Shown piece after piece: positions 1-6,184 of a stretch of DNA of 6,478 nucleotides (positions are counted from its first letter, which is position 1; each line of letters begins with the position of its first letter). The position numbers were made by a program, and so were the translations under genes. The notes under the pieces were generated by a model that did no database searches, was not told the origin of the DNA, and saw nothing but the letters and a program-made list of their open reading frames with translations. Origin of the DNA: Candidatus Nanopelagicaceae bacterium (GTDB taxonomy: Bacteria; Actinomycetota; Actinomycetes; Nanopelagicales; Nanopelagicaceae); contig CANLAY010000057.1 of the NCBI GenBank assembly GCA_947488635.1, forward strand, positions 1 through 6,478, given 5' to 3'.

Positions 1-811
1 CTTTAAGTACTTTCTTCAAGCGCTCTTCGAAATCACCACGGTAGCGAGAACCGGCAACTAGTGCGCCTAGATCAAGTGAATAAAGTTGCTTATCCTTAAG
101 GGTTTCAGGCACATCGTTCTTAACAATTGCTTGTGCTAAGCCTTCGACAACTGCAGTTTTACCAACGCCTGGTTCGCCAATCAATACTGGATTATTTTTA
201 GTACGACGAGAAAGAACTTGCATAACGCGTTCGATTTCTAATTCACGACCGATGACTGGATCAAGTCTTCCTTCGCGGGCAGCTTGAGTTAAGTTGCGAC
301 CGAATTGATCTAGTACTAATGAAGTTGAAGGAGTTCCTTCGGCTGGGCCGTTTGCGGCAACTGCTTCTTTCCCTTGATATCCAGAGAGTAATTGAATAAC
401 TTGTTGACGAACGCGATTTAAATCAGCGCCGAGTTTTACTAATACTTGTGCAGCTACGCCTTCGCCTTCGCGAATTAAGCCCAGCAAAATATGTTCAGTA
501 CCGATGTAGTTGTGACCAAGTTGCAACGCTTCGCGCAGTGAAAGCTCAAGAACTTTCTTGGCGCGTGGGGTAAATGGAATATGACCACTTGGTGCTTGCT
601 GACCTTGTCCAATAATTTCTTCAACTTGTGCTCGCACGGCTTCGAGTGAAATGCCCATGCCTTCCATCGCTTTAGCGGCGACACCTTCGCCTTCATGAAT
701 CAGGCCAAGCAGAATGTGCTCAGTGCCGATGTAGTTGTGATTGAGCATGCGTGCTTCTTCTTGGGCCAAGACAACAACCCGGCGGGCACGGTCGGTAAAA
801 CGCTCAAACAT
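1..811 (-). CDS. clpC: ATP-dependent Clp protease ATP-binding subunit ClpC, N-terminal third (partial)
   Basis: Hsp100/AAA+ unfoldase that unfolds cytosolic substrates and threads them into the ClpP peptidase. The frame reads from ATG at 809-811 to the left edge, giving about 270 of the roughly 830-850 residues usual for ClpC. The start is supported by the family-typical [11 protein letters not shown] and by an AGAAGGAG ribosome binding site. Residues 1-145 form the double Clp_N domain, with near-identical repeats around residues 24-46 and 99-121 ([20 protein letters not shown]). A short variable linker follows (about 146-162). The first AAA+ domain then begins with LDQFGRNLT, the DPVIGRE segment and Walker [10 protein letters not shown] (212-220). 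The visible part ends at the pore-loop region, [11 protein letters not shown]. Walker B, the middle domain and the second ATPase domain lie outside the window. From memory it is very close to Mycobacterium ClpC1. ClpC rather than ClpB or ClpA is chosen because of the N-domain sequence. It lies downstream of argA, separated by 153 bases that probably hold its own promoter. Confidence 0.97.
   Translation of the reverse strand, partial: MFERFTDRARRVVVLAQEEARMLNHNYIGTEHILLGLIHEGEGVAAKAMEGMGISLEAVRAQVEEIIGQGQQAPSGHIPFTPRAKKVLELSLREALQLGHNYIGTEHILLGLIREGEGVAAQVLVKLGADLNRVRQQVIQLLSGYQGKEAVAANGPAEGTPSTSLVLDQFGRNLTQAAREGRLDPVIGRELEIERVMQVLSRRTKNNPVLIGEPGVGKTAVVEGLAQAIVKNDVPETLKDKQLYSLDLGALVAGSRYRGDFEERLKKVLK
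449..514 (-). repeat. Second Clp_N repeat unit inside clpC
   Basis: Encodes residues 100-121 of ClpC ([20 protein letters not shown] plus AA). It is a within-gene duplicate of the stretch at 674-739; the two peptides differ at a single position (R114 against H39). This is the ancient Clp_N internal duplication, not a recent DNA duplication, because the two DNA copies differ at several silent third positions. Confidence 0.85.
674..739 (-). repeat. First Clp_N repeat unit inside clpC
   Basis: Encodes residues 25-46 of ClpC ([20 protein letters not shown] plus AA). It is the partner of the copy at 449-514. In ClpC proteins the two halves of the N-domain form a pseudo-dimeric helical fold that binds adaptors and substrates. 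Confidence 0.85.
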
Positions 812-964
812 GGGCGGTACTCCTTCTATTCGTATCGCGCTAAGCCTAATACCCGAGGGGGCAAGCTCGCGAGGTGGGTTTCACGCTGGGAAAAACCACT
901 AGATATGCCAGTTAGAACCAGATTGAACCCCAATTTATGCCCTAGCTGGTCGAAAAGGGGGGAG
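812..964 (-). promoter_or_regulatory. Intergenic leader between argA and clpC, probable clpC promoter region
   Basis: This is the only sizeable gap in the window (153 bases), and it lies directly upstream of clpC. It is richer in G/C runs than the flanking genes. On the minus strand it has CCCCCC next to the argA stop and CCCCC near 856-862. A loose -10-like TAAATT occurs at 932-937 on the minus strand, and TATTAG occurs near 844-850. Neither has a good -35 at the right distance, so I cannot place the promoter with confidence. No HspR inverted repeat (CTTGAG type) and no full ClgR site were seen. No strong hairpin followed by a U-tract was found either, so read-through from the upstream operon into clpC remains possible. 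That it regulates clpC is inferred from position. Confidence 0.45.
819..827 (-). promoter_or_regulatory. clpC ribosome binding site
   Basis: The minus strand reads AGAAGGAGT, a near-perfect Shine-Dalgarno sequence, 7 bases upstream of the ATG at 809-811. It supports this start for clpC. Confidence 0.85.
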
Positions 965-1459
965 CTAAAGGATTTTAAGCATTCGGGTGTTTCCCAAAGT
1001 GTTTGGCTTTACGGACTCCAGGTCGAGGAATTCAGCCACACCAGAGTCATAAGACTTAAGTAATTGAGCGTAAACCTCGGGCTCTACGGGGGTGCCTTGA
1101 ATTTCTTCGAACCCATGTCGGCCAAAGAATTTAGTTTCAAATGTTAAACAGAAAATTCGGGATAGCCCGAGTTCGTGGGCACGATCAATAATTCGTTCCA
1201 GAATCTGATTTCCAATTCCGTTTCCGCGCAAAGTTTCAGTAATAGCAACAGAGCGAACTTCTGCTAAATCTTCCCAGAGCACATGCAACGCACCACAACC
1301 AACTACTTGGCCATCTTCAACTGCGACCATAAATTCTTGCACGCTTTCGTAAAGTGTCACTGTCTCTTTTTGTAGCATGCGACCACCGGATGCAAAATCT
1401 GCAATTAATTTATGAATGCTCTTGATGTCAGAAGTACGAGCTGGCCGAACTTCGATCAT
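965..1459 (-). CDS. argA: Amino-acid N-acetyltransferase, short actinobacterial ArgA (N-acetylglutamate synthase), GNAT family
   Basis: Cytosolic GNAT enzyme of 164 residues, expected to transfer acetyl from acetyl-CoA to L-glutamate, the entry step of the acetylated arginine pathway. The single GNAT domain covers nearly the whole protein. Visible parts are the N-terminal VRPARTSDI strand-helix, the VGCGALHVLWEDLAEVRSVAI beta strands and the acetyl-CoA pyrophosphate loop RGNGIG (78-83). The conserved stretch LTFETKFFGRHGF (105-117) follows. The C-terminal tail SYDSGVAEFLDL...KPNTLGNTRML (136-161) is, to my recollection, characteristic of the short stand-alone ArgA of Mycobacterium (Rv2747 type) rather than of generic GNATs. 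It lacks the amino-acid-kinase-like domain of E. coli ArgA, as expected for this type. The ATG at 1457-1459 overlaps the lysS stop by one base (TAATG), and GGAG stands 8 bases upstream, so it is translationally coupled to lysS. Glutamate as substrate is assigned by family, not shown directly. Confidence 0.88.
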   Translation of the reverse strand: MIEVRPARTSDIKSIHKLIADFASGGRMLQKETVTLYESVQEFMVAVEDGQVVGCGALHVLWEDLAEVRSVAITETLRGNGIGNQILERIIDRAHELGLSRIFCLTFETKFFGRHGFEEIQGTPVEPEVYAQLLKSYDSGVAEFLDLESVKPNTLGNTRMLKIL

Positions 1460-2964
1460 TACTCAATCTCCGGCTTAACAAGTGGGAACAAAATTGTTTC
1501 GCGAATTCCGAGGCCAGTAAGTGCCATGAGCAAACGATCAACGCCCATACCCATTCCGCCCATTGGTGGCATTCCAAATTCCATTGCGCGTAAGAAATCT
1601 TCATCAACTTGCATTGCTTCAACATCGCCCTTAGCACCAAGGCGAGCTTGTTCAACTAGACGATCACGTTGAATAACTGGATCAATAAGTTCGGAGTAAC
1701 CAGTTGCTAATTCAAAGCCTTCAACATAGAGATCCCACTTTTCGGCCACACCCGGAGTTTCGCGATGTGCGCGAACTAGCGGTGAAGTATCAACTGGGAA
1801 ACCCATTACGAAAGTTGGTTCAATTAATTGATCTTTAGCAACATGTTCAAAAATTTCTTCAGCTAACTTGCCCGCAATCCAAGCCGGATCGATCTTCATG
1901 CCTAACTTAGTTGCGATGCGCTTTAGATCATCGATTGGGGTTAACGCAGTTACGGTCTCGCCCGCACCTCCAGAAATCGCTTCATATAGCGATATCTCAC
2001 GCCATTTTCCGCTGAAATCTATCTGGCTGCCATCTTGATGAGTAACTACTAATGAGCCTGACACAGCCATCGCAGCGTTCTGAATTAGTTGCTGGGTTAA
2101 CTCGGCGATTGAACGCCAGTCACCATATGACTGATAACTCTCGATCATCGCAAATTCAGGTGAATGCGAAGAATCCGCACCTTCATTACGGAAGTTTCGA
2201 TTAATTTCAAATACTCGCTCGATCCCACCTACAACGCAACGCTTGAGGAATAGCTCTGGAGCAATGCGCAAGAAGAGATCCATGTCGTAGGCATTGCTAA
2301 ATGATTTAAACGGGCGAGCTGCAGCGCCACCATGTTGAACTTGCAACATTGGAGTTTCAACTTCAATAAAATCTAGTTCATGAAAAGTTTGACGCAATGA
2401 ACGCATGACCGTAGGTCGCATACGGGCAGTTACTCGTGCTTCAGGACGCACAATTAAATCCACGTAACGCATACGAACTCGGGTTTCCTCCGAGAGCGGA
2501 TTATGTTCATTAGGTAGTGGGCGCAAAGATTTCGACGCAATTTGCCACGAGTTAGCCAAGATCGAAAGTTCACCACGTTTTGAAGTGATGATTTCGCCAG
2601 TCACGCTAACAATGTCACCAAGATCCACTTGAGATTTCCAAGCCGTAATTGAATCTTCGCCGACTTTGTCGAGCGAGAACATGGCTTGCAGTTCGGTGCC
2701 ATCGCCCTCGCGCAAAGTCGCAAAACATAATTTGCCAGTATCGCGCTTAAAGATAATGCGACCGGTCAAGCTCTCGATATCACCTGTTGCAGTATCAGTC
2801 TCAAGTCCTTGGTATTTAGTGCGAACTTCGCCCAATGTTTTTGTGCGGGCTACAGCAACTGGATATGGCTCAATGCCCTGGGCAATTAAGTCAGCCCGCT
2901 TCTCACGTCTAATCCGTAGTTGCTCGGGAAGGTCATCACCGATTGTTGGAGTCTGATCGCTCAT
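1459..2964 (-). CDS. lysS: Lysyl-tRNA synthetase, class II, actinobacterial type
   Basis: Cytosolic class II aminoacyl-tRNA synthetase that charges tRNA-Lys with lysine using ATP. It has 501 residues, the usual length. The N-terminal OB-fold anticodon-binding domain spans about 64-145 (LTGRIIF...[10 protein letters not shown]). The catalytic core contains motif 1 around 183-205 ([12 protein letters not shown]...FIEVETPML), APELFLKR (235-242) and motif 2 with [14 protein letters not shown] (258-271). The TGYSELIDP segment (421-429) and motif 3, [15 protein letters not shown] (470-484), follow. The [16 protein letters not shown] start region and the ELATGYSE segment match Mycobacterium and Streptomyces LysS as I recall them. 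The ATG at 2962-2964 is the only possible start: an in-frame TAG lies 12 bases upstream of it, and no ATG, GTG or TTG occurs in the next 30 or so codons. No Shine-Dalgarno sequence is visible upstream. It lies 18 bases after coaX and overlaps argA by one base. There is no MprF-like membrane fusion, so it is the housekeeping enzyme. Confidence 0.98.
   Translation of the reverse strand: MSDQTPTIGDDLPEQLRIRREKRADLIAQGIEPYPVAVARTKTLGEVRTKYQGLETDTATGDIESLTGRIIFKRDTGKLCFATLREGDGTELQAMFSLDKVGEDSITAWKSQVDLGDIVSVTGEIITSKRGELSILANSWQIASKSLRPLPNEHNPLSEETRVRMRYVDLIVRPEARVTARMRPTVMRSLRQTFHELDFIEVETPMLQVQHGGAAARPFKSFSNAYDMDLFLRIAPELFLKRCVVGGIERVFEINRNFRNEGADSSHSPEFAMIESYQSYGDWRSIAELTQQLIQNAAMAVSGSLVVTHQDGSQIDFSGKWREISLYEAISGGAGETVTALTPIDDLKRIATKLGMKIDPAWIAGKLAEEIFEHVAKDQLIEPTFVMGFPVDTSPLVRAHRETPGVAEKWDLYVEGFELATGYSELIDPVIQRDRLVEQARLGAKGDVEAMQVDEDFLRAMEFGMPPMGGMGMGVDRLLMALTGLGIRETILFPLVKPEIE
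1468..1471 (-). promoter_or_regulatory. argA ribosome binding site inside the lysS 3' end
   Basis: GGAG on the minus strand lies 8 bases before the argA ATG and within the last codons of lysS. Together with the TAATG junction it supports this start and translational coupling. Confidence 0.6.
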
Positions 2965-2982
2965 AAGAAGTGGAGTCTAACG

Positions 2983-3747
2983 CTACTGATTGCGCTCGTG
3001 AATCAAACGCAAACCAATCAACGTTAGATCTGGTTCGTGTTCATCAATCGTCTCAGAAACGCCCAAAATTAAGGGTGCCAGGCCGCCGGTAGCAACAACA
3101 GTTGGCGTATCACTATAGCTTTGTGCGAGTTCTTCAGTGATGCGATTTACCAATCCATCAACTTGGCCAGCAAAGCCAAAGATAGTTCCAGATTGCAGCG
3201 CCTCAACGGTGTTTTTACCAATTACAGATTTAGGTAGCACTAATTCGACTTTTCGAAGTTGTGCCGCTCGGGCAGCAAGTGCCTCTACTGAAATTTCAAT
3301 ACCAGGTGCGAGTGCGCCACCTAAAAACTCACCAGTTGGCGAAACCACATCGAAATTAGTTGAAGTTCCAAAATCCACCACGATTGCTGGGCCACCAAAT
3401 AAAGTGTGGGCAGCCAAAGTATTTACAATGCGGTCAGAACCAATTTCTTTTGGATTATCAACTAATAGTGGCACTCCGGTTTTGATGCCTGGCTCAACGA
3501 TGGTGGTCGGGACATCTTCAAAGTAATCTGCAATCATGCGACGTAGCTCGCGCAAGGTTGCAGGCACTGTGCTGCAAATTGCTAAGCCAGTTAAGTCGTA
3601 CTCCGAAACCAACGCTTCGTATTGCAACCAAAGTTCATCGGCCGTGTTACGTGGGTCAGTCTTTACTCGCCAGGACTGGGTTAAATTCTCGCCTTCGAAA
3701 ATTCCCAGTACCGTATTAGTGTTACCAACATCTACAGTTAACAACAT
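2983..3747 (-). CDS. coaX: Type III pantothenate kinase
   Basis: Phosphorylates pantothenate to 4'-phosphopantothenate, the first committed step of coenzyme A synthesis, in the cytosol. The protein has 254 residues, the normal length for CoaX. It belongs to the acetate and sugar kinase/Hsp70 fold family. The phosphate-binding DVGNTNTVLGIF is at 6-17, the GSDRIVN motif at 103-109 and the second nucleotide motif DFGTSTNFDVV at 125-135. GGALAPGI (143-150) and ATGGLA (219-224) also fit the family. The three acidic residues known in family members fall at D6, D105 and D125. Type III enzymes need a monovalent cation such as K+ or NH4+ and are not inhibited by CoA, unlike type I CoaA; this is family knowledge. 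The start at 3745-3747 is well supported by AAGGAG 9 bases upstream. The gene begins 2 bases after the nadC stop. With panC upstream in the same operon it links two CoA-pathway steps. Confidence 0.97.
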   Translation of the reverse strand: MLLTVDVGNTNTVLGIFEGENLTQSWRVKTDPRNTADELWLQYEALVSEYDLTGLAICSTVPATLRELRRMIADYFEDVPTTIVEPGIKTGVPLLVDNPKEIGSDRIVNTLAAHTLFGGPAIVVDFGTSTNFDVVSPTGEFLGGALAPGIEISVEALAARAAQLRKVELVLPKSVIGKNTVEALQSGTIFGFAGQVDGLVNRITEELAQSYSDTPTVVATGGLAPLILGVSETIDEHEPDLTLIGLRLIHERNQ

Positions 3748-3749
3748 GG

Positions 3750-4574
3750 TTATTTGCTCCTTACGTCGAGGCCGATATCAAAATTCTTTGCCGAATGCGT
3801 GAGTGCACCAATTGCTAAGTAATCAACGCCAGTTTCGGCATATGAGCGAGCTTTATCTAAAGTAATACCACCAGATGCCTCTAATTTAGTTTGGCCAGCA
3901 ACCAGCGAGACGGCGTCTCGGCATTGCTCAGGTGACATATTATCGAGCAGAATTAAATCAGGCTTAAGCGGCAGAACTTCGGCTAACTGTTCCAAAGTAT
4001 CAACTTCGATCTCAATCGGCGCAGTTGGAAATGCGCTGCGAACCGCGTTAAACGCTGCTTTCACGCCACCAGCTGCGGCAATGTGATTATCTTTAATCAG
4101 GGCTGCATCAGATAATGACATTCGATGATTAGTGCCACCGCCCATACGAACCGCAAACTTTTCTAACTCTCGCCAGCCAGGTGTCGTCTTGCGGGTATCA
4201 CGAATTTCGCACTTAGTGCCAGCTATTGCTTCGACCCATTGGCTAGTCAGAGTTGCGATGCCAGATAAGTGACCTAGAAAATTAAGTGCGGTTCGTTCTG
4301 CTAACAAAATCACACGCGCATTGCCAGTTACTTTAATTAAGACATCGCCAGCTTTAATTGAAGCACCATCTTGAACAAGTATCTCTATGCCAGCAACGCC
4401 GACTTCAGTTAAAACTGCTTTAGCCATTTCGATGCCAACAACTACACCTGACTCACGAGCTACAAATTCTGCTTTTAACTCGGCATCGGCCGCAATGGTC
4501 GCAACCGAAGTTACATCTACTCCCCCCGCCAAATCTTCAGCAAGGGCGGCTTTAACTAGATCATAATTAATCAT
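3750..4574 (-). CDS. nadC: Nicotinate-nucleotide pyrophosphorylase (quinolinate phosphoribosyltransferase)
   Basis: Converts quinolinate and phosphoribosyl pyrophosphate to nicotinate mononucleotide, CO2 and pyrophosphate, the third step of de novo NAD synthesis. The protein has 274 residues, typical length. The N-terminal part carries the open sandwich domain (about 1-105, with LAERTALNFLGHLSGIAT at 91-108). The alpha/beta barrel then shows DTRKTTPGWRELEKFAVRMG (126-145), GGTNHRMSLSDAALIKDNH (146-164), the acidic EVD (190-192), LLDNMSPEQ (209-217), LEASGGI (231-237) and the C-terminal GALTHS (256-261). R125, R128, K129, H150, R151, K161, E190, D211 and E232 sit where the family's substrate-binding residues are expected. 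One oddity: TTPGWR has W134 where leucine is usual. The start overlaps the nadB stop by 4 bases (ATGA), with only a weak GGGTGG as ribosome binding site, so coupling to nadB is likely. Its product feeds NadD, which is not in this window. Confidence 0.97.
   Translation of the reverse strand: MINYDLVKAALAEDLAGGVDVTSVATIAADAELKAEFVARESGVVVGIEMAKAVLTEVGVAGIEILVQDGASIKAGDVLIKVTGNARVILLAERTALNFLGHLSGIATLTSQWVEAIAGTKCEIRDTRKTTPGWRELEKFAVRMGGGTNHRMSLSDAALIKDNHIAAAGGVKAAFNAVRSAFPTAPIEIEVDTLEQLAEVLPLKPDLILLDNMSPEQCRDAVSLVAGQTKLEASGGITLDKARSYAETGVDYLAIGALTHSAKNFDIGLDVRSK
3757..3762 (-). promoter_or_regulatory. coaX ribosome binding site inside the nadC 3' end
   Basis: AAGGAG on the minus strand overlaps the last nadC codons and ends 9 bases before the coaX ATG. 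It is the strongest internal Shine-Dalgarno sequence in the operon and fixes the coaX start. Confidence 0.8.
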
Positions 4575-6184
4575 TTATTTACCACCCGCGCATATTCGGT
4601 TGCCCAATTTCCAACTTCATCAATTTTCTGCACAATTCTTTTTTCCCAGGCAGTACTTGTCTCTGGAAAATCTTCGCGCCAATGTGAGCCACGAGTTTCT
4701 TGTCTGATCAAAGCTGCACGCAAAATAGTTTGAGCAAGTTGAAATAGATTAGTGGTTTCCCATGCATCGACTTGCGGTGCATCACTATGTCGGGTTTCGA
4801 GCCGAGATAGAGCGTTGCTGGTTTCAATCAGCGAGTCAGCTGACCGCAATACGCCGGCGCCCCGGCTCATAGCTGTTTGTAGCTCTTTGCGCACCGCTGG
4901 ATCAAGCAAGAAAGGTTGACTGGTATTTTCAACTGGTTCAGATTCGGCCGGTAAATTTGCGGCAATATCAGCTGCAATGCGAGCACTGAAAACTAAGCCT
5001 TCGAGCAGTGAATTTGAAGCTAATCGGTTAGCTCCATGAACGCCAGAACAAGCCGTTTCACCACAGGCATATAGGCCAGCAATACTGCTGTGGCCATTTA
5101 GATCTACGCGCACTCCGCCTGAGGCATAGTGTGAAGCTGGTGCTACTGGAATTAAATCTTTGCTTGGGTCAATGTCGTGAGATAGACATGATGCGTTAAT
5201 CGTTGGGAATCTTTCGGCAAAACCTGTTAAGTGGCGAACATCGAGCCAGACATGGTCTTGGCCACTTTCTTTCATCTTGCGCATGATTGCGATTGCCACA
5301 ACATCACGTGGCGCTAATTCAGCCAATGGATGTAGCCCCTGCATAAATCGGGCACCGCTGTCATCAACTAAATATGCACCTTCACCACGGACTGCTTCGG
5401 AAATCAAAGGTTGCTGACCACGCGATTTTCCACCTAACCAAAGTACGGTTGGGTGAAACTGAATAAATTCCACATCTGCAATTTTTGCGCCAGCTCGTAA
5501 TGCAAGTGCGACACCATCACCAGTAGATACTGATGGATTAGTTGTGCTGGCAAATACCTGTCCAAGCCCACCGGTGCCGAGCACAACTGCTTTGCCAAGT
5601 GCCTGACCAACGCCATCGCGTGAACCAGCACCGATTACGTGCAGAGTAACTCCGCATACACGCCCTGTTTTATCTTTCAGTGCATCTAGCACCAAAGCAT
5701 CTTCAACAACTTCAATCTGTGGATCATTACGAACTGCAGCTAACAGAGCTCGAGAAACTTCAGCACCAGTTGCATCGCCGCCTGCATGCAAGATGCGATT
5801 ACGTAAATGACCGCCTTCGCGAGTTAGCGCAATTTCGCCATCAGATTCAGTATCAAATTTGGCGCCGCGTTCAATTAATTTGCGCACTGCTTCAGGGCCC
5901 TCAGTTACCAAAACTCGCACAGCTTCAACGTCGCAAAGCCCGGCGCCTGCGATTAAAGTGTCTATTAAATGGGCCTCTGGTGAATCACCATCGCCAAGTG
6001 CTGCTGCAATTCCGCCTTGTGCCCACTTAGTTGAACCTTCGTCCACTTTTGCTTTAGTAACTATCAGAACTGATAAACCAAAAGTACGTAGTTGTAGCGC
6101 GGTAGTCATGCCAGCAATTCCGGAGCCGACCACAATTACATCGGCACGCGAAGTCCAACCTGGCTTAGGGGCTAATAGCTTCAT
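4571..6184 (-). CDS. nadB: L-aspartate oxidase
   Basis: FAD-dependent enzyme that oxidises L-aspartate to iminoaspartate, the substrate of quinolinate synthase NadA. The protein has 537 residues, close to E. coli NadB. The N-terminal dinucleotide-binding motif is [18 protein letters not shown] (15-32). [12 protein letters not shown] (51-62), the active-site REGGH (122-126) with [11 protein letters not shown] (130-140), and QFHPTVLW (242-249) follow. Further landmarks are [13 protein letters not shown] (262-274), APRDVV (291-296), HYASGGV (352-358) and the FAD-binding [20 protein letters not shown] (370-389) with SNSLLEG (390-396). H244, R293, H352 and R387 correspond to catalytic or substrate-binding positions of E. 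coli NadB. The helical C-terminal domain is about 425-530. NadB rather than SdhA/FrdA is supported by the length, by [19 protein letters not shown] and by adjacency to nadC. It overlaps panC (4 bases) and nadC (4 bases). The ribosome binding site is weak, so translation is probably coupled to panC. NadA is not encoded here. Confidence 0.97.
   Translation of the reverse strand: MKLLAPKPGWTSRADVIVVGSGIAGMTTALQLRTFGLSVLIVTKAKVDEGSTKWAQGGIAAALGDGDSPEAHLIDTLIAGAGLCDVEAVRVLVTEGPEAVRKLIERGAKFDTESDGEIALTREGGHLRNRILHAGGDATGAEVSRALLAAVRNDPQIEVVEDALVLDALKDKTGRVCGVTLHVIGAGSRDGVGQALGKAVVLGTGGLGQVFASTTNPSVSTGDGVALALRAGAKIADVEFIQFHPTVLWLGGKSRGQQPLISEAVRGEGAYLVDDSGARFMQGLHPLAELAPRDVVAIAIMRKMKESGQDHVWLDVRHLTGFAERFPTINASCLSHDIDPSKDLIPVAPASHYASGGVRVDLNGHSSIAGLYACGETACSGVHGANRLASNSLLEGLVFSARIAADIAANLPAESEPVENTSQPFLLDPAVRKELQTAMSRGAGVLRSADSLIETSNALSRLETRHSDAPQVDAWETTNLFQLAQTILRAALIRQETRGSHWREDFPETSTAWEKRIVQKIDEVGNWATEYARVVNK

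Noticed and set aside
861..871. CGC-N5-TGC on the minus strand upstream of clpC, resembling a ClgR operator (CGC-N5-GCG)
   Set aside because: One core base is wrong and the flanks are not symmetric; an 11-base degenerate match is expected by chance. Worth revisiting only if conserved in relatives.
866..873. CTCGCGAG palindrome upstream of clpC
   Set aside because: Symmetry stops after 8 bases; no match to a regulator site that I can name.
921..929. GGTTCAATC on the minus strand, like the T-arm of a tRNA
   Set aside because: No complementary stem follows, and no D-arm, anticodon arm or acceptor stem can be drawn around it.
943..967. TAGCT...AGCTA inverted repeat at the argA stop, as a possible terminator
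   Set aside because: Only a 5 bp stem with a 15-base loop and no run of T after it on the minus strand; too weak for an intrinsic terminator.
695..1063. Plus-strand open frame covering the clpC start and the intergenic region
   Set aside because: Lies antisense to confident clpC and argA codons, has no recognisable motif, no ribosome binding site that I trust, and low-complexity composition typical of a shadow frame.
3137..3526. Plus-strand open frame antisense to coaX
   Set aside because: Ser/Pro-rich shadow of an intact, well-conserved gene.
5680..6030. Plus-strand open frame antisense to nadB, rich in Leu, Gln and His
   Set aside because: Composition mirrors the codons of nadB read in reverse; no family resemblance.
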